Assembly (NCBI GenBank): GCA_031404815.1
Contig: JANNIH010000033.1
Coordinates: forward strand, 39,356-103,355
DNA length: 64,000 nt
Direction of reading: 5' to 3'
Source: DASYKS01 sp031404815
GTDB lineage: Bacteria > Acidobacteriota > Thermoanaerobaculia > Multivoradales > UBA5704
A model generated the notes under the pieces. It searched no databases. It saw nothing but the letters and a program-made list of their open reading frames with translations, and had not been told where the DNA came from. The translations under genes and the position numbers were made by a program. This document shows positions 44,725-53,880 of the stretch, one piece after another; positions within the stretch are counted from its first letter, which is position 1, and the number at the start of each line of letters is the position of its first letter.

Positions 44725-47700
44725 GCGCCCTCGGTCAAACCAAAGGCGTCAAGATGCTGCCGGATGATGGCTTGGCCGCAGAGTCGGGCTCGGGTGATCG
44801 TCCACCAGCGCCGCTGGTTGAGCAGGCCTAGGAGCAAGCCGCGCTGGCCGGGGACCCTGACTAAAATCCGACTCGCAGAGCGCCGGTTCGCCTCTTCCAT
44901 TGCCGTACGCAGTAGAGCAGGGCTGAAGGAGACAGTCTCTCCGGCGCGCGAAATAGCGAGGAAGTACCAGGGTTGCTCCCAGCGGTCTGGCTGTTCGCGG
45001 GGTTCTTCGATAGAGACCTTCTCGCCGCACACATCGAAGTACGGCTCCAGCAGCCCGGTCAGCTCCCGGCGGAACGGTTCGCGATCCGGGTGGCTCGTGC
45101 CTTGCAAAGCGGCGCGCCCTTGTCGTCGATAGGACATGGCGGAAAACAGGGTGTCGCGGACGGTTTGTGCTGCATCGTCATCAAGTCCATAAAGGCGGAA
45201 AAGGAAAGAGTCGATCTCGTCCCAAGGTTTCTTTCGGTCGCTCTCCAGTTGGTGCGCGAGCCTTCGAATCGTGGATTTCTCGGGCTTCGACAACGAACGA
45301 AGGTCAGGGAACGGAAGCGCATCAAACTCCTCCTTGTTGAACGTCTGCCGATCGAAGCCGGCTCGGCGACTGGACATCAGGCAGAAATAGGAGAAGAGCG
45401 TCGAATGCGGGAGGACGTAGAGCAGAGCGGCCAGCGTCTCTTCCTCTGGATGTCCAACGCACGAGTAGCCGTAGTAGCTCTGGGAGAAGGCTAGTGCTTC
45501 CGAGGAGAGATAGGCGCGAGAGCCTTCCGGATCGTCGCCGGGGGACTGGGGGATGATGACCAAGGGAGCCTGGTAGAGCGCAATCGTTTTTGGCCAATAC
45601 GCCGTGCAGAGTACCCTCCCGTCATCTCCGACCCTGCCGTGCCTTTCCTTGAAGGTTCTAAGAGAAGTGCGCTGAATCGAAAATCCCGACTCTGGGGCCT
45701 CGAAGACTAAAAATTCCGCAAGAAACCCTGCTTCCTTCTGTGGACTTGCTAGGAGGTCGAAACCCTTCCCAGTCTTGTCCTTCTTCGGATTCCAGGCTCG
45801 CCAATACGCCGCCAAGCTTTGAGGAAAGGCACACAGTAGAGTCTCCATTATCTCCACATCCCGCCAAGTTCCCAGCGACAACGTCTTCAAGACCCAAGGT
45901 TGCTGTTCCAATCGCCGGGTGCTGATTGGCTTGGCTGTCTCGTAATCGAGACGGAACCGGCTTTGCTGATTCAATCCGGGCTCTTGGAGCGGGGCGGCGA
46001 AAACGAACTGATGCTCCGCCGACGGAACAGCGTTGCGTGCGAAGAGGAGGCAGAAAGGCATATCCATCGATTCCCAGACCGGGGTCTTCCGCAGATCGGC
46101 GCCGTTAATCAGTCCCGTTACCGACAGGCTTCTCAGGATGGCAATCCAAGCCTCGTAACCCTTTCCTGTAGTGCGCCCAAAGAGGCGCGCGTGCAAGGCA
46201 AGGGCGATGATGCCGTCCTCCCTTTTGGCCCATTCGGTCGCGCGCCAGAGGAACGGCAGATCGGGGTTTTTATCCGGGTTCTTGTAACGCTTGGCCAGCT
46301 CGGCGAAGCCCCGTTCACGGAGGACCCGTCGCCCCATTTCTGTGAACTCTTGGTTCAGCGCATCTGTCTTGCTCACTCGGGTCGTGACTTTTCCATCTAC
46401 CCTCTGTCGCTCTTCCTCGCGCAGTCGCGTCCACGGGGGATTCCCGATCACGATGTCGAAACAACCATTCAACTCGGCCGGAACACTCGGCCCCAGGCTT
46501 CCGATCGAGAAGGTCGCCGCTTCCGGCGAATCGTCTCCGAAATGGAACAGCACGCCCTTTCGGAGATCCTTGGGGAATTTCAGAGCCTTCGGCGGCCGCG
46601 GCGTTCCGTTCAGTTCGATCGCGGTGATGTAGAGCGCGAGAGCCGCAAGGCGTAGGGCCGGTCGGCTGACGTCGAAGCCGCGCAACTGACCATAGAGGAT
46701 GCTCTGGATCGTCCGGGTGTCGGGGCGCTTCTGGTCGACCCGCCAGCGCTCGCTGACGAGCCGACGGAACGAGAGAACCAGGAAGATCCCCGCGCCGCAA
46801 GCCGGATCGAGGACCATCGCCCCGGACGGGTCTTTGACCGCCGCAAAGGCCTGATCGACCATCAGCCGCGCGATCGTGCGCGGAGTGTAATGAACGCTCG
46901 TCCCGCGGGCGATGCGGGGATCGGCTCGATGGCTGAAGCTCTCGTACACCTGACTCAGAACTCCTACCGGAATATGAGCGAAGTCGAGGTCGCCCCAGTC
47001 GAATTCCTGCTGGAACCCGGCCCCGGTGTGTCGCCAGCCGTTCAGGATGGCGTGCAGGTGGTTGAAGAAGTCCTTCCCTGCGCGCTGCTCGACGCTGCTG
47101 TAAAAGTGCAGATAGGCCGCTTGGCGCGCCGCGCGGTCGGTCGCCGGGATCGATTCGTCGATCAGCCGAAGAAAGTCGCCGTTGAAGGTCTCATCGAGCC
47201 AAGCGGAGGTCTGCGCCGCCTTCTCGGCATTGGCGAAGGTGTCCTTCAGTCCGTCGGCGGCGGGGCAGATCTCCCCTTGCTCCGAAGCGAGAACGATCTT
47301 CCGATCGATCAGGAAGCGGAAGAAGAGAGCGCGGCCGGCCATGGACAGGACATCCAAAGGGGCCAGGCCGTGTTTTTGGCCCTCCTCACCAACGTACTTG
47401 TCGGTCGTCTGCGTCAAGAGGCCAAAGATCTTCTTGAAGACGTAGTCCGCGCCTTGAATCCCCTCGCCCATCGAGAAAGTGCCGTGAACGAGGCTCTGAA
47501 AAAAGAGCGGGGCCCTCGGGTCGCTCTCGGAGATCACCTCGACAGCGGCCGTGGACATCGTCTCGTGAAAACCGATCGGGAAGAGTTCGAGGGAACCGGG
47601 CCGAGCCACGCCCAGCCAGGCGGGATCGCTTCGATTGGCCAGTTGGCGCTGGAGCTGGGCGATCCTGGCGGCGTCGGTCCCGGCATCGGCGCCGGCGTCC

Positions 47701-47912
47701 AAGATGTAGAGCAACGCCGTGCCCTGGTGCTCGGCCACGCCTGTCACCAGCGGAGGCGTGGAGGATCCCCTGCGGGGGAGGAGGTCCAAGTATTCGATCT
47801 GGGCCGGTGCCGTGAGCGGCCGGTCGAGCGGAATCAGCTCTGGGCAGCCGTAGGCCCATAAGCGCCTGGACAGAGGGGGGGCGTCCGCGCCGGTGAGGGG
47901 TTCAGGGCTCAT
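44721..47912 (-). CDS. large N6-adenine DNA methyltransferase (Eco57I/type IIG-like)
   Basis: A 1063-residue DNA methylase. The SAM-binding motif DPACGAGIFL (about 369-378) and catalytic NPPW in FDIVIGNPPWTRL (about 491-494) define a gamma-type adenine methylase; RGFDVSRPALRLAALALYI is also typical. An N-terminal domain of about 330 residues and a C-terminal target-recognition-like part (about 570-1060; RRAGFDRQTFNKEEFDALPF) are both large. No ExK nuclease core is visible inside, and the next gene may supply it. The start at 47912 is preferred to 47930. Its base composition looks slightly lower in GC than the neighbours, which suggests transfer. Confidence 0.85.
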   Translation of the reverse strand: MSPEPLTGADAPPLSRRLWAYGCPELIPLDRPLTAPAQIEYLDLLPRRGSSTPPLVTGVAEHQGTALLYILDAGADAGTDAARIAQLQRQLANRSDPAWLGVARPGSLELFPIGFHETMSTAAVEVISESDPRAPLFFQSLVHGTFSMGEGIQGADYVFKKIFGLLTQTTDKYVGEEGQKHGLAPLDVLSMAGRALFFRFLIDRKIVLASEQGEICPAADGLKDTFANAEKAAQTSAWLDETFNGDFLRLIDESIPATDRAARQAAYLHFYSSVEQRAGKDFFNHLHAILNGWRHTGAGFQQEFDWGDLDFAHIPVGVLSQVYESFSHRADPRIARGTSVHYTPRTIARLMVDQAFAAVKDPSGAMVLDPACGAGIFLVLSFRRLVSERWRVDQKRPDTRTIQSILYGQLRGFDVSRPALRLAALALYITAIELNGTPRPPKALKFPKDLRKGVLFHFGDDSPEAATFSIGSLGPSVPAELNGCFDIVIGNPPWTRLREEERQRVDGKVTTRVSKTDALNQEFTEMGRRVLRERGFAELAKRYKNPDKNPDLPFLWRATEWAKREDGIIALALHARLFGRTTGKGYEAWIAILRSLSVTGLINGADLRKTPVWESMDMPFCLLFARNAVPSAEHQFVFAAPLQEPGLNQQSRFRLDYETAKPISTRRLEQQPWVLKTLSLGTWRDVEIMETLLCAFPQSLAAYWRAWNPKKDKTGKGFDLLASPQKEAGFLAEFLVFEAPESGFSIQRTSLRTFKERHGRVGDDGRVLCTAYWPKTIALYQAPLVIIPQSPGDDPEGSRAYLSSEALAFSQSYYGYSCVGHPEEETLAALLYVLPHSTLFSYFCLMSSRRAGFDRQTFNKEEFDALPFPDLRSLSKPEKSTIRRLAHQLESDRKKPWDEIDSFLFRLYGLDDDAAQTVRDTLFSAMSYRRQGRAALQGTSHPDREPFRRELTGLLEPYFDVCGEKVSIEEPREQPDRWEQPWYFLAISRAGETVSFSPALLRTAMEEANRRSASRILVRVPGQRGLLLGLLNQRRWWTITRARLCGQAIIRQHLDAFGLTEGA

Positions 47913-47964
47913 GGTTCCCGAGGGTGGCAAGGAGTCGCAGTCTGCGCTCCGAGCCTAGCACTGC

Positions 47965-49167
47965 TCAAGCCAACCCGAGCCGCAGTTTCTGCCGGCCGTA
48001 CGCTCCTTCGAGGCTCGCGGCCAGCGCAATCTCGTCTCCCGGCTGGACTTCGCGCGCTGTGGCCAAGATCCGAATGTCGTGACCCCAGTGGGTGGCCGGT
48101 GCGTCGGGGGCGGTCGAGATTGCGATCTCGTCGTCGAAACGGGCGCGGAAGAAGACGACCAGGGCGCCGAGGGTGCCGGCGGTTCGAATTCGGAGGAGGG
48201 GCTGGGGCTGCGGCGGTGGGGCGGCGAGGTCGTCGGCAGAGAAATCGATCGAATAGAGCGGGCATTCCTCGGAGAGCACCTGAAACGACGTGTCGCGCGC
48301 CATGGTTCGCAAGGTCTGCGGATCGAGCTTGGCCAGCCGGGAGAGCCAGGGCGCCATCTCCAACCCGAAACGCTCCGCGTAGGCGAGCGCCTCGGCGCGA
48401 ATCTTCGCTGGATCTTGGAGGCCGCTGCCCGCACTGTCGATCCCAACGCAGGCGACCTCCAGTCGGGCGGGCAAGAAGAGGGCGCCGGGCGCCAGAAGAC
48501 GCGTTTTGGCATCGGCGAGCGCGGGCAGCAGATTCTCTTCGAACGGGTCGGTGCCGAACAGTTCGTGAATCAGCACGTCGGCGGGCGATTCGAGCTGGAC
48601 ATCCCGGCTGTTGCCGCGATGAAGGGCGATGGAGGCGCCGAACGGGTTGGCGGCGAACAGCTCTGCGGCGGCCTCGGCGATCGTGCTCTCTTCGATCGCA
48701 TCGACCGAGAGGGCACCCGCCCGGGCGGCAAACAGCGAGAGCACGCCCGTGCCGCAGCCGATCTCCGCGACCCGTCGGCCGGGGCAATGGCGTTCGATCG
48801 AAGCGCGGTAGGCGCCGACCCGCAAGTCGTCGCGCAGCATGTGGTGGTGCGAAAAGGGCGAGGCGAAGCCGGCGGTGGCGAGCGTTGGCGACGCGGCGGC
48901 CTCGCCGTCCGGAGTGAGCAGGTTCTGTTCGATCAGTGTTTCAACCGCCGCGGAGAAACCGTCCTCTTCGACCTCCCACTCCTCGGCCAAGCGCGTGAAC
49001 ACCTCTCGCGGGGTATCCCCCTTGGCGAACGCGATCAGCACCGGCAGCGCGTCGAGCTCGACCTCTTGGGCCGGACGCGAGATCGAGTTGGTGCCGACCA
49101 ACTTGCCCGTCGGGGTGAGAGCGAGAGTCAAAGAGCCGGTCGTGCGGTATCGGGCGTTCCAGTCCAT
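47965..49167 (-). CDS. PRMT-like SAM-dependent methyltransferase with PqqD-like N-terminal domain
   Basis: A 400-residue methyltransferase. Residues about 38-92 (LDALPVLIAFAKGDTPREVF, EDGFSAAVETLIEQNLL) look like a PqqD/RRE-type winged helix, the module that holds leader peptides in RiPP enzymes. The catalytic part begins HHHMLRDDLRVGAYRASIER and has the SAM motif VAEIGCGTGVLSLFAARAGA, then VDAIEES and DVLIHELFGTDPFEEN, the double-E-like region of protein arginine methyltransferases. A beta-rich C-terminal domain follows. It probably methylates a peptide or protein. It is divergent from the oxygenase/exporter genes, with 134 bp between them. Confidence 0.75.
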   Translation of the reverse strand: MDWNARYRTTGSLTLALTPTGKLVGTNSISRPAQEVELDALPVLIAFAKGDTPREVFTRLAEEWEVEEDGFSAAVETLIEQNLLTPDGEAAASPTLATAGFASPFSHHHMLRDDLRVGAYRASIERHCPGRRVAEIGCGTGVLSLFAARAGALSVDAIEESTIAEAAAELFAANPFGASIALHRGNSRDVQLESPADVLIHELFGTDPFEENLLPALADAKTRLLAPGALFLPARLEVACVGIDSAGSGLQDPAKIRAEALAYAERFGLEMAPWLSRLAKLDPQTLRTMARDTSFQVLSEECPLYSIDFSADDLAAPPPQPQPLLRIRTAGTLGALVVFFRARFDDEIAISTAPDAPATHWGHDIRILATAREVQPGDEIALAASLEGAYGRQKLRLGLA

Positions 49168-49301
49168 GGCGGGATTCTATGGCGGATCGGATCTCGGATC
49201 TCGGCGGTGTGCCGGTTCGGGCTTTGCCGCTGTCTCGCTTGCCGCGGTTGGCCCCACTACTACAAGATGGACCTTCCCGACCCCTTCTGTGGAGTTCCCT
49301 C

Positions 49302-50396
49302 ATGACTGAACCGACACCCAAACCGAGCCTCAAATCGATCGGCCAGCCGATGCGCCGGGCCGTCAGTGTTTCGGCCGAAGACTTGGTTCGGTCTGAGCTT
49401 CTCCCAACGGGAGGCAAACTGCCGCTCGTCTTGCGCCCCAGCGTCCCCGGCGTCGACCTCTCCGCCTGGGCCCAGGGGCACCGAGATCAGCTGACGAAAC
49501 AGCTGCTGGAGCACGGTGGTTTGCTGTTCAGGGGATTCCCGCTCGCCCAGGTGGAAGACTTCGAGCGCACCTTCCGCTCGATCGCGGGCGACCTGTTGGA
49601 GTACAAGGAGCGCTCGTCGCCGCGCCACGCGGTGGCGGGCAAGGTCTATACCTCGACCGACTATCCGCCCGATCAGCCGATCTTTCTGCACAACGAGAAC
49701 TCCTACCAGAACGCTTGGCCGATGCGCATCGCGTTTTTCTCCTCTCGGTGCGCGTCGAGTGGCGGCGAGACGCCGATCGCCGACACCCGCCGGATTTACG
49801 AACGCATCGATCCCGCAATCCGGCAGAAATTCGCCGAGCGAAAATGGACCTACGTCCGCAACTTCGGCGACGGGTTCGGTCTCCCATGGCGCGAAGTCTT
49901 CCAGACCGAAGATCGCGCCCAAGTAGAGGCGCATTGCGCCAAGAGCGGGATCGAAGTCGAGTGGAAGGATGGTGATCGCTTGCGCACCCGCGCCGTGCGG
50001 CCCGCGATCTCGCGCCACCCCTACACCGGTGAGCTGGTCTGGTTCAACCACGTGACGTTCTTCAACGTCTCGACCATGGCCCCCGTTGTGCGCGAGGCTC
50101 TGCTCGAAGAGTTTCCGATCGAGGACCTGCCGACCCACACCTACTACGGGGATGGCTCGCCGATCGAGCCGGAGGTGCTCGACCACCTGCGCGCCTGTTA
50201 CGACGCCGAGACGGTGAAGTTTCTCTGGGAGCCGGGCGACCTGCTGATGCTCGACAATATGTTGGCTTCGCACGGCCGCTCGCCTTTCACGGGGGAGCGC
50301 AAGGTGCTGGTCGCGATGGCTGATCCCAAGACCTGGTCGGAGCTTGCCGAGGTGGGAAGACTCGACGTGGCCGAAGCTGTGCTTTTGCATGGGTGA
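49302..50396 (+). CDS. TauD/SyrP-like Fe(II)/2-oxoglutarate oxygenase
   Basis: A 364-residue oxygenase of the TauD/TfdA family, close to SyrP-type enzymes that hydroxylate residues on peptide carriers. The iron site is visible: FLHNENSYQNAWPM (His-x-Glu) and LDNMLASHGRSPFTGER with the distal His and the 2-oxoglutarate-binding Arg. GLLFRGFPL is the family's N-terminal segment. The start at 49302 is chosen for GGAG 7 nt upstream; an in-frame ATG at 49179 would add 41 residues without homology. It overlaps the exporter gene by 8 bp. Confidence 0.85.
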   Translation: MTEPTPKPSLKSIGQPMRRAVSVSAEDLVRSELLPTGGKLPLVLRPSVPGVDLSAWAQGHRDQLTKQLLEHGGLLFRGFPLAQVEDFERTFRSIAGDLLEYKERSSPRHAVAGKVYTSTDYPPDQPIFLHNENSYQNAWPMRIAFFSSRCASSGGETPIADTRRIYERIDPAIRQKFAERKWTYVRNFGDGFGLPWREVFQTEDRAQVEAHCAKSGIEVEWKDGDRLRTRAVRPAISRHPYTGELVWFNHVTFFNVSTMAPVVREALLEEFPIEDLPTHTYYGDGSPIEPEVLDHLRACYDAETVKFLWEPGDLLMLDNMLASHGRSPFTGERKVLVAMADPKTWSELAEVGRLDVAEAVLLHG

Positions 50397-52107
50397 TCTG
50401 CTCACCCTCATTGCGTTTCTCCGCCGCCTGTCGCGTGGAGTGCCGTTCGCCGGCCTTCAGATCGCGGGTGTGGTCCTCGCCGGTTTGGCCAGTGGTCTCG
50501 CCAACACGGTGCTGCTGATCTCGATCAACAGCGCCATCGCTCTCGGGGGGCCAGGTTCCGGTCTGGGGTGGCGGTTCGTCGCCTTGTGTGCCGCCTTGCC
50601 GCTCTTCCGCTTGGCGTCGCAGGCCCTCCTGATCTATCTGGCGCAACGGAGCATGATGGTGGCGCGGCTGCAGCTGTCGAGGCGCATTCTGGCGGCGCCG
50701 CTGCGCCAGCTCGAAACCGTCGGCCCGCATCGGCTGATGACCGTCTTGACCGCGGATCTCCAGGTGATCGTAGAGGCTCTCGCGCAGCTTCCGTTGCTGT
50801 TCATGCATGTGGCGATCGTTCTCGGCTGCTTGGCTTACATCGGCTGGCTGTCGCCTACCGCTCTCGCCTACGTCATGTTGTTCATGGTCGGCGGCATCGC
50901 CACCTATCGATTCCCCGTTGGGCGAGCGATGGTTTTCTTCGGACGCGCCCGAAAAGAAGCCGACGGAGTGATCAAGAATATGCGTGCCCTGGTAGAGGGC
51001 ACCAAAGAACTGAAGATGCATGGCCTGCGGCGCGAGTCTTACCTCAAGGATGTCGAAGCCAATGCCGATGCGTTCCAGCGCGAAGGGCGAAATGGTGCCA
51101 TTCTATTCGCCGCCGCTTCGAGCTGGGGGCAGGTGCTATTCTTCATCCTGGTCGGCCTCATGGTGTTCGTTGTCCCCAAAGGACAGGAGATGCCGACCGC
51201 GACGCTGATCGGTCTCACCCTGGTCCTGTTCCACCTGATGACGCCGCTCGAAGTGCTGCTCAACCTGCTGCCCATTCTCGGCCGGGCGACGATCTCGGCG
51301 CGCGCGGTCGAGAATTTGGGGCTTTCGCTCGCGCAGGAGGCGAACGAAGCCGCTCTGCCTCTAGGCTCCGAGCCGGCGCCCGAGGGAGAGCACATCGAGC
51401 TGGTCGGATTGCGCCACACCTACCGGGCCGAAGGGCAGGGTGGCGAAAGCGAGAGTTTCACGCTCGGCCCGATCAGCCTGTCGTTTCCGCCCGGGGAGAT
51501 CGTTTTTCTGGTGGGCGGCAACGGCAGCGGCAAGACCACCTTGGCAAAGATTCTCCTCGGCCTCTACCCGCCGGAAGAGGGGGAGATCCGCTCTGCCGGA
51601 CAGCTGGTCACCGATGCCAATCGGGCCGGATATCGCGACCGGTTCGCCGTGGTGTTCTCCGATTTCTACCTTTTTGAGCACATGGTCGGCGCTCATGCGG
51701 AAGCGGGCGAACTGGACGCGGACGCGCGTCGCTATCTGGAGCGACTGCGGCTTGCCGCCAAAGTGCGGATCGAAGACGGGCGCCTCTCGACGATCGAACT
51801 TTCTCAAGGACAACGCAAACGCTTGGCGCTACTCGCGGCCTACCTCGAAGATCGGCCGATCTATCTGTTCGACGAGTGGGCTGCGGACCAGGACCCGTTC
51901 TTTAAACAGGTCTTCTACCGCGAGCTGCTGCCGGAGCTCAAGAGCCGAGGCAAAACAGTGTTCGTGATCAGTCACGACGACCACTACTATGATGTCGCGG
52001 ATCGCCTGATCAAGCTCGACGGCGGCAAGGTCGAATTCGACCTGCCGAAGATCGACCCCGCCGCAATGACCGCCTCCTTCGCCAGGACCGAAGGTGCCCG
52101 CGTTTAA
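50389..52107 (+). CDS. cyclic-peptide-type ABC exporter (PvdE/SyrD-like)
   Basis: A 572-residue fused permease-ATPase. Six membrane helices occupy about 10-310 and the ATPase about 335-572: Walker A VGGNGSGKTTLAKILLGLYP, signature ELSQGQRKRLALLAAYLEDR, Walker B IYLFDEWAADQDPFFKQVFY. The DEWAADQDP form is typical of the PvdE/SyrD cyclic-peptide exporters and sets them apart from drug or lipid exporters. It should carry the product of this small cluster across the inner membrane. No non-ribosomal synthetase is found in the window. Confidence 0.88.
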   Translation: MGDLLTLIAFLRRLSRGVPFAGLQIAGVVLAGLASGLANTVLLISINSAIALGGPGSGLGWRFVALCAALPLFRLASQALLIYLAQRSMMVARLQLSRRILAAPLRQLETVGPHRLMTVLTADLQVIVEALAQLPLLFMHVAIVLGCLAYIGWLSPTALAYVMLFMVGGIATYRFPVGRAMVFFGRARKEADGVIKNMRALVEGTKELKMHGLRRESYLKDVEANADAFQREGRNGAILFAAASSWGQVLFFILVGLMVFVVPKGQEMPTATLIGLTLVLFHLMTPLEVLLNLLPILGRATISARAVENLGLSLAQEANEAALPLGSEPAPEGEHIELVGLRHTYRAEGQGGESESFTLGPISLSFPPGEIVFLVGGNGSGKTTLAKILLGLYPPEEGEIRSAGQLVTDANRAGYRDRFAVVFSDFYLFEHMVGAHAEAGELDADARRYLERLRLAAKVRIEDGRLSTIELSQGQRKRLALLAAYLEDRPIYLFDEWAADQDPFFKQVFYRELLPELKSRGKTVFVISHDDHYYDVADRLIKLDGGKVEFDLPKIDPAAMTASFARTEGARV

Positions 52108-52116
52108 GCCCTCGCC

Positions 52117-53085
52117 ATGACCGCAACGCGCAAGAAGATTCCTAGTGTGAACTTGGACGACTACCGTTCGGGCACGGGGCCTCTACGGGCGCGGATGGTC
52201 GAAACGCTCGGCGCCGGGTTGGTCGAGTTCGGCTTCCTGAACGTCGAGGCGCACGGCGTCGATCCTGCGCTGATCCGCAATACCTACGACCTCTGGAAGC
52301 GCTTCTTCGAGCTGCCCGAGGAGATCAAGAAGCGCTCTGTCGGCGGCACCGGCGGTGCCCGAGGGTATACGCCGTTCGGCGTCGAGCACGCGAAAAACAA
52401 CCCGACGCCCGACCTCAAAGAGTTCTACCACGTCGGCCAAGAGCCGGATGCCGCGGCGGCGTTGCCCGACGGCCATCCGGCCAAAGAGGTCTATCCGAGG
52501 AACGTCTGGCCCGAGGCGCTCTCTTCGATCCACGAGCCGACGGTCGCCCTGTTCCGCCGCTTGGAGGCGACCGCTGCGACGCTGCTCGAAGCGCTCGCCG
52601 AGTACTTCGGTCTGCCGCGCCGCCAGTTCGCCGACCTGGCGATCAACGGCAACAGCGTCCTGCGCATCCTCCACTATCCGGCCGTGCCAACAGGCATCCC
52701 GGCCGGTGCGGTGCGCGCCGCACCGCACGAGGACATCAACCTGATCACCCTGCTCTGTGAGGCGACCGATTCGGGGCTGGAGATCTTCACCCGCGAAGGC
52801 GAATGGATGGCGGTCGAGACCGGTCCGGGCGAGATCGTGGTCGACGCGGGCGACATGCTGTCTCGTCACCTGAACGAAGTGGTGCCCGCCACCACCCACC
52901 GCGTGGTCAATCCCGGAGATACGAGCCGCGAGCGCTACTCGATGCCGTTCTTCGTCCACCCCTATTCGGGGGCCGACCTCACCGTCCACCCTCGTTTCGT
53001 CACGCCTGAGAATCCGGCCAAGTTTCCGCCGATCACCGCCGGCCAATTTCTCGAGCAGCGCCTGATCGAGATCGGGCTCAAGTAG
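52117..53085 (+). CDS. isopenicillin-N-synthase-like Fe(II)/2-oxoglutarate oxygenase
   Basis: A 322-residue oxygenase of the IPNS/2OG-FeII superfamily. The N-terminal domain (GLVEFGFLNVEAHGVDPALI) and the double-stranded beta-helix with iron ligands are present: APHEDINLITLLCE (His-x-Asp), PATTHRVVNPGD (distal His), and RYSMPFFVHP (Arg-x-Ser for the co-substrate). It should hydroxylate, desaturate or cyclise a small substrate. It lies 9 bp after the exporter, so the oxygenase-exporter-oxygenase set is one operon, closed by a terminator at 53099. Confidence 0.9.
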   Translation: MTATRKKIPSVNLDDYRSGTGPLRARMVETLGAGLVEFGFLNVEAHGVDPALIRNTYDLWKRFFELPEEIKKRSVGGTGGARGYTPFGVEHAKNNPTPDLKEFYHVGQEPDAAAALPDGHPAKEVYPRNVWPEALSSIHEPTVALFRRLEATAATLLEALAEYFGLPRRQFADLAINGNSVLRILHYPAVPTGIPAGAVRAAPHEDINLITLLCEATDSGLEIFTREGEWMAVETGPGEIVVDAGDMLSRHLNEVVPATTHRVVNPGDTSRERYSMPFFVHPYSGADLTVHPRFVTPENPAKFPPITAGQFLEQRLIEIGLK

Positions 53086-53098
53086 TAGCGGCACGAAG

Positions 53099-53133
53099 AA
53101 ACGCCGGGGTCCTGTCGAGGAACCCCGGCGTTT
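53099..53133. terminator. bidirectional intrinsic terminator
   Basis: A 12-bp stem (AAACGCCGGGGT and its complement) with an 11-nt loop and A/T ends, between the oxygenase (plus) and the next gene (minus). Confidence 0.85.
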
Positions 53134-53160
53134 GGCGGCCGATGAGTCAGGTCGTTTCGG

Positions 53161-53685
53161 CTACTCGCCCCCGGAGTTGCAATAGGTGGGAGAGAGGGTG
53201 CCGAGGGTGCAACCGTCGAGGAAGTTGATGTTCAGCTCGTAGTACCCCTCTGAGTCGTCATCGGAGATCTCGAGGCAGTAGTCGCCGATATCCACCGTGG
53301 CCGTGTAGGTGGCACCGCTGCCTCCGCCGAGCGCCATGGTGCCCACCGTGTCGGCCTCCTCGTTCACCTCGTCCCAAACGTAAAGCGTACCCAGGATTGC
53401 TTCTCCCTTGGCGCCCAGAACCAGGACGCCGGGGATGTTGTGGCGGATCTTCACGATGTCGCTGTCCCACTCGTCGATCTCACTGGCATAGTTCGAAGAT
53501 CCGGTGATGCTGTGGACCAGAGTGCTGCCGGAGTTCCAATTTGCGAACGCGTCGGCGCAGGTCGCCGCCGCGGCTGTTTGCGGCAGCCCGAGAGCGAGCA
53601 GGCCGAACGCGAGCAGGGCGGCGAAGTGACGAAACGAGAAGAGGTTGCGGCGGGTCACAGACAGCTGGGTGGCGATCGAAGACAT
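53161..53685 (-). CDS. exported protein of unknown function
   Basis: A 174-residue secreted protein. A Tat- or Sec-like signal (TRRNLFSFRHFAALLAFGLL, cleavage after AAA near 42) precedes a beta-rich domain (about 43-174) with four Cys in two possible disulfides (TCADAF, DYCLEISD, DGCTLG, TYCNSGGE). The DDDSEGYYELNINFL strand and general plan recall pre-peptidase-C-type domains, as found in many secreted proteins, but the match is not certain. The start at 53685 has GGGGAG 5 nt upstream. Confidence 0.6.
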   Translation of the reverse strand: MSSIATQLSVTRRNLFSFRHFAALLAFGLLALGLPQTAAAATCADAFANWNSGSTLVHSITGSSNYASEIDEWDSDIVKIRHNIPGVLVLGAKGEAILGTLYVWDEVNEEADTVGTMALGGGSGATYTATVDIGDYCLEISDDDSEGYYELNINFLDGCTLGTLSPTYCNSGGE

Positions 53686-53880
53686 GGTGCTCCCCTCTGC
53701 GGCGCTTCTTTCCAAGCGCCGCGGCAATACGGTTGGTTGTTTGCGGTTGGGGGGCCCCTGCTGTTGGAGGTGGTCCGCGTCCGCCTCCACTCGTAGCTAA
53801 CGGCCGGTTTTGAGGAATTGGCCGGGCCGGGCAAGAGAAGACGGCAAAACGGGCTGGCTTCGTGATTGAATGGAGACACT

